64,000 nucleotides of DNA from Brevibacillus dissolubilis (GCF_006170445.1 NZ_VCNA01000002.1:186001-250000); one strand, 5' to 3'. Positions 32,401 through 40,136 are shown, counted from the first letter of the stretch. Numbers and translations: made by a program. The notes: generated from the sequence alone by a model not told the origin.

Positions 32401-33464
32401 CGGAACGCCCGCGTAATCCCGTCCAGCTCGATCGGATCACCCAGCGCTGTCCCTGTGCCATGTGCCTCGATATAGCTGACCGTTGTCGGGTCGATTCCCG
32501 CATCTTCCCACGCGCGGACGATCACATCTTCCTGTGCCAGTGCATTGGGGGCGGTGATCCCGGCGGAGCTGCCATCTTGATTGACCGCGCTGCCTTTTAG
32601 CACGGCATGGATGTGATCCCGGTCTTGCAGGGCTTTATCCAGCGGCTTGAGCAGCAGTGCTACGACACCGTCACCGATCCCCGTACCGTCTGCGGCGTCG
32701 TCAAAGGTCTTGGCCCGGCAATCGCTGGACTCAATCCCGATGCGGATGCCCTGATCTGCTGGCAGGAGATTGATCTTCACACTGCCGACCAGCATCATAT
32801 CGCATTCGCCTCTGCGCAGTGCCTGACTTGCCATATGCACAGCCACCAGAGATGAGGAGCAGGCTGTATCGATGCACAGACTCGGTCCCTTCAGATCCAG
32901 CAGATACGCGATCCGTCCGGCGATCATCGAGCTGACATTGCCCGGAGCCGCAAGCGACATAGCCTCAGGGTCGAGCATCTCGATCAGCCGCTTATAATCG
33001 TGGACAGCATCCCCGTTATACCCGAGATACACTCCCGTCCTGCTCCCCGCAAGCCTTGCGCTGCTGTATCCCGCATCCTCCATCGCCTGCCATGCCGTCT
33101 CTAGAAACAGCCGCTGGTTCGGACTCATATAGCTTGCTTCATTAGGCGACAGCCGGAAAAAGGCATGGTCGAACTTGTCGATCTCATCGAGGTACGCCCC
33201 CTCATAAAAGGTGACTCTCGATGGATTCCAATTCAATTTCTTCATATAAGAAGCGAGATCAGCCTTGCGGGCAGCGGGAAATTCTTTGACAAAATCCCTG
33301 CCCTCGCACAGCTTCGACCAAAACTCATGTAAATCAGACGAGGCAGGCAAGCGGGCTGCTAACCCGATGATGGCGATGTCTTGCGTGGAGGTCTCTTCGA
33401 TCTGGACCGTTTCTGTATGTGTTTCTTCATTAAAATTATGATCCATTAAATTGAGATTCAGCAT
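26424..33464 (-). CDS. Hybrid AT-less PKS-NRPS synthase (KS-ACP-C-A-T-E)
   Basis: 2346 residues from the chosen start. KS: Cys near 202 in DTACSSS, His in EAHGTGT near 333 and KTNIGH near 373, so it should be a condensing ketosynthase. Residues 450-700 form the post-KS linker with no acyltransferase or ketoreductase; ACP Ser near 722 (LGGDSI). Then C (HHIVFDG, 921), A (1413), T (1805) and an epimerisation domain (HHLVVDA near 1991, NYLGQFD later). The module would add an unreduced C2 unit using malonyl loaded in trans, condense it with an amino acid and epimerise that residue. The A code by hand is DVCYLGGICK, which I cannot assign. ATG at 33462-33464 is preferred because GAGGGG lies five bases upstream; an in-frame ATG at 33482 lacks a ribosome site. 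The gene overlaps the preceding membrane-protein gene by 29 nt. Confidence 0.93.
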   Translation of the reverse strand: MLNLNLMDHNFNEETHTETVQIEETSTQDIAIIGLAARLPASSDLHEFWSKLCEGRDFVKEFPAARKADLASYMKKLNWNPSRVTFYEGAYLDEIDKFDHAFFRLSPNEASYMSPNQRLFLETAWQAMEDAGYSSARLAGSRTGVYLGYNGDAVHDYKRLIEMLDPEAMSLAAPGNVSSMIAGRIAYLLDLKGPSLCIDTACSSSLVAVHMASQALRRGECDMMLVGSVKINLLPADQGIRIGIESSDCRAKTFDDAADGTGIGDGVVALLLKPLDKALQDRDHIHAVLKGSAVNQDGSSAGITAPNALAQEDVIVRAWEDAGIDPTTVSYIEAHGTGTALGDPIELDGITRAFRRYTGQNQFCAISSLKTNIGHLDHAAGIAGLLKAVLCLKHSMLPPTVHFQNPNSNIDFLQSPVYVNNELAYWEAEGGPRRCGVSAFGMSGTNCHVVLEEAPEVEKEWTTVQGAELAMELEKPLHWFSLSAKTELSLWNMVEKYKQFVELDSTWSLADLCYTAHTGREHFGYRLALIAGSEEEFVKKIRGLDLERLKQGGLEDVYYSHAVEQKQTGGAEERTQTGDVLRDRQHGDEEELVSDLESVRAFCIRYVQGEQLDWHGLYRGQQRWRVPLPTYAFERKRCWIEDRTGDGYGITSMMENTGSTDACFHAVDTARLSKPQRHQVTLTGESTREYTTVELAVAQIWGEVLGYTEIGLHQNYYELGGDSIIALKIINRINDQFNTSVEIADVLRYPTIEGLAVYLDHVSNTPKSAYADSLETPQADMHATAIVPAPPNAYYPITSAQRRLYIMHQVDPQNTSYHLPEMLHLTGQVDVERLEQVFCQLIDRHEILRTSFDVIDGEIVQIVHENIDFQINCIQTADDELQEMIQQFVKPFDLTKPPLIRVTLLSQQEHKHLLLIDLHHIVFDGTSSGIILSEMMALYEGKELSPLPVQYKDFAVWIHSQLVAGGLDRQKAFWLQQLAGELPVLQLPTDYPRPLVKSYEGATFEVTIDADLAKKLNQLARQSNSTLFTVLLAGYNILLAKYSGQEDIIVGTPIAGRTNKVLESIAGMFVNTLALRNYPQADKSFGQFLQEVRENTYQSFHCQDYPFEELVTLLDAGDKGRNPLFDTMFIMQNMEIPPLTLGEVTCIHQRYEHGTAKFDLMIQALEQDGQIRLVVEYATKLFHAGTVEKMMRHYLQILAEVAKNPEQELSQIEMLSNEERRQLTVDFNVRVADFGDATTITEQFELQAIRYPDQVAVRYRGDSMTYRELNEKASQLAKQLRKKGVQTGSLVGIMMERSIEMMIGMLAILKAGGAYVPIDPAHPQERILYMLTDSGAQIVLTAGTGLEQIGFAGEWMDLTDERVYLDGLSEDGQVDRDGDLDGTEAGKCSHPERSSSPDQLMYVIYTSGSTGQPKGVMVPHKAFYNFAYSMHAHYRGEIGPRDRFLSLTNISFDVSVCELFVPLMFGATLVLFPSPMVLDCAELAGVIVDESVTFAYIPPTILKEVCEAIRATGRPVALDKMLVGVEPIKDETLEQFVRLNPAIQIVNGYGPTETTICSNMYVYQPGSAKGQNVPIGKPLHHNRVYILDKGNQPVPVGVAGELCVAGAGLADGYWKKPELTREKFVPDPFVAGERMYRTGDMAKWLPDGNVVFLGRVDHQVKIRGYRIELGEIETQLLAYQGVSEALVIAHESADSSESAQQPNRRKDLVAYYVADHSCSISELRKFLLQKLPEYMIPAFFIQLDEMPLTLNGKIDRKALPAPSADLLHRTEYVAPRNEMEQLLAQIWQEVLGIREIGIQDHFYELGGDSIKALQILFKLQAQGYTLQVRDLLQHATIEAVAPLISVKQSVTDQSPVVGEQLLTPIQTWFFEQRFTDAHHWNQAVMLHHPQGYEEQLLREAFQKIVEHHDVFRLAFHSEDGNVMAHYREEQGELFTLQVIEISDEADEQSVIEREANRVQSSLDLENGPTIRLALFKTSHGDHLLIVIHHLVVDAVSWRILFEDFVTAYTQAANHLPIELPIKTDSYQTWAKQLHEYANSRAMQKERAYWQEIEQTPIKPLPNDSEYNPTDQKQGASESLSIQLSQEETSELLTRVHYAYNTEINDILLTALAMTMRNWTEEERIVVQLEGHGREEILPNVNIYRTIGWFTCQYPVVLQAKEGEDTARLIKGIKEQLKKIPNKGVGYGILKHVTAKETARVEAGSLAVQQQGTESNEDFGLGQNEFKPQLSFNYLGQFDADIQTDLFTISPYGSGQAMSPNGERWCELEWNGLIRDGRLLMQISYHRGAFHRETIESLLTSYQANLQHVINHCLGQEEKESTPSDFGEDEMSMEELDELMDLLGDLS

Positions 33465-34239
33465 AAGATCCCCTCTTTGCATGGCGGTTTAATGTCCACA
33501 GGCAAGCAGACAGCAGAATCACACCGACGGCGAGAAGCGACCCGATGACCGTCTGACTAAGCGATCCACCCTGCACCTGATACAGGACGATCAAGGTAGT
33601 CGTACTGACCATATGCGTGATGAGCGAGGCCCACATCGAAGCGCCCCAGACCCGGACGAGACCATAGACCACAGCCCCCAGTGCCGCGAACAGCACCAAT
33701 GGCAGATTCATCAGCATCAGCCCGAACAGGAGCGCCTGCAATCCGATGGAGACAGCCAGTGAAAACCGTTTGTGAAAGGTCTGAAGCAGAATCCCACGGA
33801 ACAGAATCTCCTCCAAGAGCGATCCCATCAAGACGCTTCCCAAGATCATCAGCAGCAGATTGCCCCCATTTCCCACCGTCTCCGTCAGCTGCACGATACC
33901 GGGAAAATTCGCGCTGACCGCATTCAAATGAGCAACCGCAAAAATACTTACCCCAAGCGACAGTCCAGCCGGAATCACCAGCATCACCGTCTGCCTGTCT
34001 GTCTTCACAAAACCCGTAAACGTAAACAGATTCTGCCCGCGCAAACGAAACAGCACACTATAGACAAGCAAAGCCAGACAATTCGCCAGCAACAGCACCA
34101 CGACCATATTGTCCCGGATGAACTGCTTCATCGCCGGATCATGCACCAAGGCCCTGATCAAAAGCGTCGTCACCGTCATCACCAGCAGATACACCAGCAA
34201 ATACCCGATGGCTGCACCGACTATTTTGAAGGTCTTCAT
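33436..34239 (-). CDS. CPBP-family (CAAX protease/Abi-like) membrane protein, copy 3 of 3
   Basis: 267 residues with about seven to eight hydrophobic spans. The EExxxR motif of the family is present (EEILFR near 145) and a His is kept in the last conserved helix (THMVS), but the usual FxxxH histidine is replaced (FGLMLM). Active members are intramembrane metalloproteases that need both His positions, so catalysis is doubtful. The start ATG overlaps the stop of the preceding copy (ATGA), and its own end overlaps the synthase start. Position inside the biosynthetic operon suggests self-protection, export or processing of the lipopeptide; that is inference. Confidence 0.85.
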   Translation of the reverse strand: MKTFKIVGAAIGYLLVYLLVMTVTTLLIRALVHDPAMKQFIRDNMVVVLLLANCLALLVYSVLFRLRGQNLFTFTGFVKTDRQTVMLVIPAGLSLGVSIFAVAHLNAVSANFPGIVQLTETVGNGGNLLLMILGSVLMGSLLEEILFRGILLQTFHKRFSLAVSIGLQALLFGLMLMNLPLVLFAALGAVVYGLVRVWGASMWASLITHMVSTTTLIVLYQVQGGSLSQTVIGSLLAVGVILLSACLWTLNRHAKRGSYAESQFNGS

Positions 34240-35054
34240 GCAGAAATCCCCCGCTCCGGAGCCCCCAGATTCTCTTGTGCCGCCAGGTCTGTGCGGATTT
34301 TATACGAATAATAGAGACCTACCACGAGCAATACCGCCGAGACTACCATCCCGCTGGTCAATACTGTCATGCTGTTGCTTGCAATCGGTACATTCCAGAA
34401 CACATACTGAATCCCCTGACAGAAAATCTGTGCCACAATCGGAGCCCAAATCGAGTCAAACCACACATACACCAAGGCAAACACAATCGCCCCTGCCGCC
34501 CCGAAAAGTGTCAACGGCGGATTCAGATAGAAGAACAGCGCCCCGTACAAAAATCCCTGCAACAAGAGCGACGCCACCAGCGGGAAGCCTTTTCGCACTT
34601 CATTAAAGAGCAAGCCACGGAACAGCAATTCTTTAAACGTATTGCCGACCAGCACAAACCCCAAGAACACATACCAGTTGGTTTCATTGAGCGCCTTGAA
34701 CAATGCATGGAACTGATACTGATCAGATTGGATCGAAGGCAGCTGGGCGAAGAACGCGGTGAAGACCCCTGCCATCAGCCCGACAAAGATGGATAAATAG
34801 AGCGGCCGCTTTTCCATTTTGGTAAACTTGACCTCTTCAAAGAGATTGCTTTTGAACCCATAACGGAACATCAGGTAAAATACGCCAATCGCCACCAGGT
34901 CATTGAGGACGATCAGGGCCAGCCTGTTCTCGACAAACCAAGGATGAAGCGGCATCAAGACGAATTTCCACAATGCCGCAGAAGCCTGCAGGATCACAAA
35001 GTAAACCGCAATATATAAAAGCAATTTGCCTACCATAACACCATACTTTTTCAT
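34236..35054 (-). CDS. CPBP-family membrane protein, copy 2 of 3 (motif-degenerate)
   Basis: 272 residues, multiple hydrophobic helices, beginning MKKYG like its upstream neighbour. The EExxxR motif is altered to KELLFR, and neither of the two conserved histidine positions is kept (FLYGALFF, AQIFCQ). It is therefore probably not a protease and may act as a binding or membrane-scaffold paralogue. ATG start has a clear AGGGGG site. It sits 17 nt after copy 1 and overlaps copy 3 by 4 nt. Recognised as CPBP by overall helix pattern and the RGLLFNE segment shared with copy 1. Confidence 0.82.
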   Translation of the reverse strand: MKKYGVMVGKLLLYIAVYFVILQASAALWKFVLMPLHPWFVENRLALIVLNDLVAIGVFYLMFRYGFKSNLFEEVKFTKMEKRPLYLSIFVGLMAGVFTAFFAQLPSIQSDQYQFHALFKALNETNWYVFLGFVLVGNTFKELLFRGLLFNEVRKGFPLVASLLLQGFLYGALFFYLNPPLTLFGAAGAIVFALVYVWFDSIWAPIVAQIFCQGIQYVFWNVPIASNSMTVLTSGMVVSAVLLVVGLYYSYKIRTDLAAQENLGAPERGISA

Positions 35055-35071
35055 GAATAGTCCCCCTCGTA

Positions 35072-35902
35072 TCAGATAGATTTGATCTGACTGTCAGATG
35101 TTTTGTCTGTTCTGCCCTGCTTCCAGATATGATAGGTGCCTCCCAGCAGGAACACCAGGCTGGCAATGGTCATCACATACAGAACAGGCTGTCCGAATGA
35201 GTAGAAGACCTCATACATCCCGAGTTCATGTGTCAGGTAAAGCAGACTCATCGCCGTGATCTGTACCGTAATCGGTGCCAGGATCGAACCAATCCGAAGA
35301 TAAATAATGCAGTAGATAATACCAGAGAAGAAGCTGATGACAGAGATGATTGTACTCGGCTGCAGAAGTGCATAGCCAAACGCTTGGAGCAGTACCGCTC
35401 CGACGACTGGGACATGCTTGCGCAGCTCGTTGAAGATGATGCCTCGGAACAGGATCTCTTCAAAAGAAGGCATGATCATCCCACCGCCAATCAAGACGAA
35501 CAGGAACACATCCGAACGGGAAAAATCCTTCACCATCTGAAGCAGCGACGGGAACATCTGTCCAGTCAGATCGATGTCAATCAAGCCGATACTGAACAGG
35601 CATCCGGCAATCCCCATCCCTACCAAGAGCAGAACGTTGGAACCACTTAGCTTTTTGACCTGCAGGGTGTTCACGAGTGAGATGCTCGGGTCTTTCTGTC
35701 TTTTTGCTTTGATTCTAAAAATCAGGACATAGCAAAGGGTGCTTATTGTAAACATCATGGACGTATAAAGCGTAATATTGCGCTTATGGAACTCCAGATA
35801 ATCGGTGCCAAGGAACAGCAGGTTATGGACATTCATCACGATGAATAAGGTCCCGATGTACAGCAGGATGTTTCCCAGCAAGAGTGCGTACTTCTTTACC
35901 AC
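35072..35902 (-). CDS. CPBP-family membrane protein, copy 1 of 3 (motif-degenerate)
   Basis: 276 residues from a GTG start. GTG at 35900-35902 is chosen because AGGGGG lies nine bases upstream and the resulting MVKKYALLLGN start matches the MKKYG start of copy 2; an upstream in-frame ATG at 35926 overlaps that ribosome site. The EEILFR motif is intact, but the downstream His positions are absent (FGYALLQ, VQITAM). About eight hydrophobic spans. First of three tandem paralogues between the discrete acyltransferase (50 nt upstream) and the PKS-NRPS gene. Confidence 0.82.
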   Translation of the reverse strand: MVKKYALLLGNILLYIGTLFIVMNVHNLLFLGTDYLEFHKRNITLYTSMMFTISTLCYVLIFRIKAKRQKDPSISLVNTLQVKKLSGSNVLLLVGMGIAGCLFSIGLIDIDLTGQMFPSLLQMVKDFSRSDVFLFVLIGGGMIMPSFEEILFRGIIFNELRKHVPVVGAVLLQAFGYALLQPSTIISVISFFSGIIYCIIYLRIGSILAPITVQITAMSLLYLTHELGMYEVFYSFGQPVLYVMTIASLVFLLGGTYHIWKQGRTDKTSDSQIKSI

Positions 35903-35952
35903 GGCGATTTTCCCCCTAATCAACAAAATTAGCTCAGATGCCCGGTCAGGCT

Positions 35953-37218
35953 CTAGAGCTGGGACTTCATTTCCCGCACTCCCTCTTTTGGCGGGATTAA
36001 GTCAGAAAAGAATGGCATGGTACGGGTTTCCTGAAGAATCCGTTCCAGCCTGCGTCTCTGTTCCTCCACAGGTGTACGCTTGGTGCGAAACACCGATTGC
36101 AGCATCTCCAGCGAGAGCGCCATCTCAGACAGACTCGGCTCTCTACCGTCTGATACCATGATTCGTAATAATGTTTGAATATTCTGATAAGGATGCACAG
36201 CACTGCATACATATTCAGCATGATCTTCATTTCTGTTTTTAGTCGCGACTGCATTGGCGAGGCATTGTTGGATCAGATGTAATCCGTCTGGCTGCTTTTG
36301 TTGCTTTTGCACGGTGAGCTGCTGTCGGTCTTCCGCCTGATCAAAAGAGAGCGTATGTATGGATGACTCGTGATGCATCAACCGTTTCAATACGGTTTTG
36401 GGCCCCATTTCGATGCAGGTGGTGACGTCTTGCTCCCGCAGATACGTCATCGACTGCTCCCACATGACAGGCTCGGTCATCTGGCGGACAAGCAGGTCAC
36501 GGATCTGTGCGGGCGATTCATACGGCTTGGCAGATACGTTGGAGAGAACGGGAACCTGCGGCATCTCGATACGGTAATGCTTAATCTCTGCCTCCAGCCG
36601 CTCTCTGGCATACGTCATCTGTGGACTGTGAAAAGGCGCACTGACCGCAAGTCTGCTGATACTCCCCCCCAGCTCCTCCAATCGGGATTGCACCTGCGAA
36701 AAGGCGGCTTCTGTCCCTGCGATGACCGTGTCAGTCGGTGAGTTACAGCAGGAGATCGACAAGCCAAGCTCCGACAAACCGACATTTTCCATCATTTCCC
36801 TGGTAATGTTACGGACCGCATACATCTGGCCTAAGCCATGCTGGGCAGACTCCTCCATCCAGATCCCCCTTTGTGAGACCAGGCGCAAGGCGTCGGCAAA
36901 CCCCATGGCCCCGCTGCAGCAGAGAGCCGTGAATTCTCCCAGACTGTGCCCCGCCATGTACTGGATCGGCAGAGAATACTCCTGCTGATAGACCCGGTAG
37001 TACGCGACACTCACCGTAAAGATGGCTGGCTGAGTGTACCTCGTCTGTGTGAGCTTCTCCATCCCCTCTTCCCAACACAAACGGCCCATGTCCCATCCAA
37101 GTATATCACTTGCCTCTTGCATGGTTTCACGGGCAGTCTGGTACTGATCGCACAAGCTTTTCCCCATCCCCACATACTGTGAGCCTTGACCGGGAAACAG
37201 TATTGCTGTCTTTTCCAT
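35953..37218 (-). CDS. Discrete trans-acting malonyl acyltransferase (FabD-like) with C-terminal extension
   Basis: 421 residues. Residues 1-290 are a FabD-type acyltransferase: GQGSQY near 10, GHSLGE with the nucleophile Ser near 92, and the APFHS histidine near 196, the form usual for malonyl-specific enzymes. It should load malonyl groups on the ACP of the AT-less synthase encoded four genes downstream. Residues about 290-421 are an extra, charged, predicted-helical tail that stand-alone FabD lacks; related tails occur in some trans-AT cluster acyltransferases. First gene of the operon; ATG has AGGGGG eight bases upstream and a strong promoter about 130 nt upstream. Confidence 0.92.
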   Translation of the reverse strand: MEKTAILFPGQGSQYVGMGKSLCDQYQTARETMQEASDILGWDMGRLCWEEGMEKLTQTRYTQPAIFTVSVAYYRVYQQEYSLPIQYMAGHSLGEFTALCCSGAMGFADALRLVSQRGIWMEESAQHGLGQMYAVRNITREMMENVGLSELGLSISCCNSPTDTVIAGTEAAFSQVQSRLEELGGSISRLAVSAPFHSPQMTYARERLEAEIKHYRIEMPQVPVLSNVSAKPYESPAQIRDLLVRQMTEPVMWEQSMTYLREQDVTTCIEMGPKTVLKRLMHHESSIHTLSFDQAEDRQQLTVQKQQKQPDGLHLIQQCLANAVATKNRNEDHAEYVCSAVHPYQNIQTLLRIMVSDGREPSLSEMALSLEMLQSVFRTKRTPVEEQRRRLERILQETRTMPFFSDLIPPKEGVREMKSQL

Positions 37219-37346
37219 GTAAGTCCCCCTTCAATTCTGTGTCATGATCTATATGAACAGGGCATTGGCTGTTGGCTGACTGATGTGTGAACCTGGCCGC
37301 TGCCTGCTGTGGGAACCAAGTAAAAAGAACCAGAAAATAATATGTC

Positions 37347-37376
37347 ATTATAACAATTTATTTTACAGATTGTCAT
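37347..37376 (-). promoter_or_regulatory. Strong sigma-A-type promoter of the PKS/NRPS operon
   Basis: Minus-strand -35 ATGACA (37371-37376), 18-nt AT-rich spacer, and a perfect TATAAT (37347-37352) preceded by TG plus one base, giving an extended -10. It would start RNA about 120 nt before the acyltransferase ATG. A second, weaker pair lies further upstream (TTGTAA 37506-37511, 16 nt, TATAAT 37484-37489). The rest of the 378-nt AT-rich stretch 37219-37596 holds no credible gene. Confidence 0.65.
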
Positions 37377-37596
37377 TTAATGGTTAGTGAGAGTAAAAAA
37401 AAGAAGGGAAAAACCCTAGCAAAAAACACGGAATTGCATCGAAAAAACAGGTGAATTCTCTTACTATTATACAATTTATGATGATTATAGTATTTTTTTG
37501 TATATTTACAACTGATTAACCTCATAATAATATTTTATATTTTTAGCGTCAAGTTTATTTTATTAAGATTGTTTTATAAAACCGTAACATTACAGA

Positions 37597-37625
37597 CGAA
37601 AAGCACCCTTGCTAACAAGGATGCC
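37597..37625 (-). terminator. Rho-independent terminator of the pyrimidine degradation operon
   Basis: Nine-base-pair stem (37616-37624 with 37603-37611) with a four-base loop, followed on the minus strand by TTTT. It lies 12 nt beyond the permease stop codon and separates this operon from the PKS/NRPS promoter region. Confidence 0.8.
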
Positions 37626-37636
37626 TTCTGTTCCTC

Positions 37637-39112
37637 CTAGTTCTGCGCGGTAATTCTCGCGTATTCCTCCTCGCCCAACAAGCTTTGATCGCCGCGCATC
37701 ATCCACCAATATACAAGCATCGAGACGACCAAGCCGACCGTCCACGCATTTTCCCACAGGAAGCCAAGACCAGGAATCACCAAACCGATGAGGGAGGCGG
37801 CCAGACCGATGATGAGGGCATATACCCCGCTCCAGTTGAACCCGCCGCGGTAGGAGTAGTGCCCGTCTGTTTTGTACAGCTCTGTCAGATGCATTCGACA
37901 TTTCCTGACCAGCCAATAGTCGGCGATGGCGATCCCGTCGATGGGGCCAAGCAAGGCTCCATATGTCCCAAGCCAGCCAAAGATATAGTTGCCGAAATTT
38001 TCTAAAATATACCAAGGCTGCATGGTGATCGCCACCAGCCCCGTAATCACGGCACCCATCCCGAATGTGATCCGTCTCGGCCAGAGATTGGAGATCGCGC
38101 GTGCAGGTGCAACGATATTGGCTCCGATATTGATCGTCACAGAGGCAAGCACGATCCCGATCGCACCGATCAGCACGACAATCGGGGGAAACTTGGTCAA
38201 AAGCACGACAGGGTCCCAGATCGGTTCACCAAAAATCACCACGGTTGCTGATGTCACCGCCACCCCGATGAAGGAAAATAACGCCATGGTCAGCGGCATC
38301 GAGAGAATCTGTGCCCGTGCCTGTGATTTTTGTGAGACAGCATAGCGGCAGAAGTCTGGGATGTTGAGCGCAAGCGTCGCCCAGAAAGCAATAATCCCTG
38401 TCAATGCAGGCCAAAAGACCTGCATGAACTCCCCAGTCGTATTGAACTTCGACGGCGCAGACAGCATCGGCCCGAAGCCGCCTGCCTTGACCCCCGCCCA
38501 GATCAGGAGTGCCACAGCAAGCACCGCAAGAATCGGTGCGGAGAATGCGCCCAGCTTCTTGATCGCCTGCGGTCCGCGGTAGGCAATGTACATATTCAAG
38601 CCCCAGAATAAGATAAAAACGATACCTGTATGCATCGGTACAGCTTGCCATCCGCTCCAAAACGAATGGATCAAAGCATCCAAGGCCGTTCCGCCAAACC
38701 ATGCGTTGATCCCAAACCAGCCAGCCGCGACAATGGCTCTGGCTAACGCCGGGATGTGCGCCCCTCTGGAACCAAACCATAGCCGGGCAAATACCGGATA
38801 CGGAATCCCGAACTTGGTACCTGCATGTGCATTCAACAGGATCGGTACCATGACGATCAGGTTGCCCAGAAAAATAGTTCCAATGGCCTGCCACCAGTTC
38901 ATCCCCAGCGCAATCAATCCAGACGCCAGCATGTACGTCGGGATACAGATACACATGCCAATCCACAGCGCGGCAAAATGATAGCCCCTCCAGTTATGCT
39001 CCTCTATGGTGGTGGGCCGCAGGTCATCGTTCCACAGCGGTGAGCCTTCCACTTCCCTCACACCATCTGCGGTGAGGGTGACGATGCTGTTCATTTCCTG
39101 TTGGGTTTTCAA
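37637..39112 (-). CDS. NCS1-family cytosine/uracil/allantoin-type permease
   Basis: 491 residues from TTG. It has about twelve hydrophobic spans and the N-terminal NCS1 signature region (PLWNDDLRPT near the start, then NWRGYHFAALWIGM). The family imports nucleobases or hydantoins with Na+ or H+; next to a reductive pyrimidine pathway, uracil or thymine is the likely cargo. Last gene of the operon, 118 nt after the amidohydrolase, so it may have some independent expression. TTG at 39110-39112 is preferred because GGGAGG lies eight bases upstream; an ATG at 39142 sits before that site without its own. Confidence 0.9.
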   Translation of the reverse strand: MKTQQEMNSIVTLTADGVREVEGSPLWNDDLRPTTIEEHNWRGYHFAALWIGMCICIPTYMLASGLIALGMNWWQAIGTIFLGNLIVMVPILLNAHAGTKFGIPYPVFARLWFGSRGAHIPALARAIVAAGWFGINAWFGGTALDALIHSFWSGWQAVPMHTGIVFILFWGLNMYIAYRGPQAIKKLGAFSAPILAVLAVALLIWAGVKAGGFGPMLSAPSKFNTTGEFMQVFWPALTGIIAFWATLALNIPDFCRYAVSQKSQARAQILSMPLTMALFSFIGVAVTSATVVIFGEPIWDPVVLLTKFPPIVVLIGAIGIVLASVTINIGANIVAPARAISNLWPRRITFGMGAVITGLVAITMQPWYILENFGNYIFGWLGTYGALLGPIDGIAIADYWLVRKCRMHLTELYKTDGHYSYRGGFNWSGVYALIIGLAASLIGLVIPGLGFLWENAWTVGLVVSMLVYWWMMRGDQSLLGEEEYARITAQN

Positions 39113-39230
39113 TGCGAGTTCCTCCCTTCGATGTTCATTCATAGTAAAAATCTGCGGTAAAAAGACAGGGGGAGAAACGACGAAGCGTATTCATCATCTC
39201 ATCCCCTTTTATGACTGCCGTTTAGGTGAT

Positions 39231-40121
39231 TTATGGTAATAGCTCTACCATTTCCTGATAGGTCTCTGGTCTGCGGTCACGGTAGAACTGCCAGAGATTG
39301 CGGACCTCATGAATCTTGTTTTTATCCATCTCCGCCACCAGCACCTCATCCTGATCCCGGCTTGCCACCGCAACGAATTGCCCGCGCGGATCGACGAGAT
39401 AGGATTGGCCATAGAATTCACCCATGTTCCATGGGGCTTCCACGCCGACACGGTTGATCGCGGCGAGGTAATATCCATTGGCGACGGCATGGGCAGGCTG
39501 CTCCAGCTTCCAGAGATATTCCGACAGACCTGCAACCGTTGCCGACGGATTGAATACGATCTCAGCTCCGTTCAATCCGAGTAAACGCGCTCCCTCTGGA
39601 AAATGGCGGTCATAGCAGATGTAGACCCCTACCTTGGCAAAAGCTGTATCAAACACGGGGTAACCCAGATTGCCCGGCTTGAAGTAGAATTTTTCCCAGA
39701 AGCCGTGGCCGTTCTCGCCTACACCGACATGTGGAATGTGCTGTTTGCGGTAGCGTCCGAGGTAGCTACCATCCGCATCGATGACAACGGCGGTGTTGTA
39801 ATAGGTACCGATCCCGACCTTTTCATAGATTGGCAGCACGATCACGGTGCCCAGCTCGCGGGCCAGCTCCGAAAAGCGCTGGGTGGTCGGGCCGTTCGGG
39901 ACCTCTTCGGCGGATTCGTACCATTTGGTGTCTTGCTCGGCACAGAAGTATGGGCCGTAGAAAATCTCTTGGAGACAGATGATCTGCGCGCCTTTGGCAG
40001 CAGCTTCACGCACCAGCTTTTCATGCTTGGCGATGGCCTGCTCCTTGTGGACTTGAACCGGCTGATCACCGTGGACATCGTTTTTCGCTTGGATTAAACC
40101 GATTTTTACTTTGCTTGGCAT
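39231..40121 (-). CDS. Beta-ureidopropionase / N-carbamoyl-beta-alanine amidohydrolase (nitrilase superfamily)
   Basis: 296 residues, the usual length of bacterial carbon-nitrogen hydrolases. The catalytic triad is visible as Glu52 (LQEIF), Lys126 (YRKQHIPH) and Cys169 (ICYDRHFPEG). It would hydrolyse N-carbamoyl-beta-alanine (or the 2-methyl form from thymine) to beta-alanine, CO2 and ammonia, the third step of the reductive pathway. AGGGGG precedes the ATG and the dihydropyrimidinase gene ends 15 nt upstream. A related N-carbamoylputrescine amidase has similar motifs, but the neighbours decide for the pyrimidine role. Confidence 0.93.
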   Translation of the reverse strand: MPSKVKIGLIQAKNDVHGDQPVQVHKEQAIAKHEKLVREAAAKGAQIICLQEIFYGPYFCAEQDTKWYESAEEVPNGPTTQRFSELARELGTVIVLPIYEKVGIGTYYNTAVVIDADGSYLGRYRKQHIPHVGVGENGHGFWEKFYFKPGNLGYPVFDTAFAKVGVYICYDRHFPEGARLLGLNGAEIVFNPSATVAGLSEYLWKLEQPAHAVANGYYLAAINRVGVEAPWNMGEFYGQSYLVDPRGQFVAVASRDQDEVLVAEMDKNKIHEVRNLWQFYRDRRPETYQEMVELLP

Positions 40122-40136
40122 GGTGGTTTCCCCCTT

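Noticed and set aside
33436-35902. Bacteriocin immunity/maturation locus
   Set aside because: CPBP proteins often accompany bacteriocins, but no small precursor peptide or bacteriocin transporter is encoded nearby; the flanking genes are all PKS/NRPS.
37127-37348. Small minus-strand frame upstream of the acyltransferase
   Set aside because: It overlaps the acyltransferase start, begins at the -10 element and has no ribosome site.
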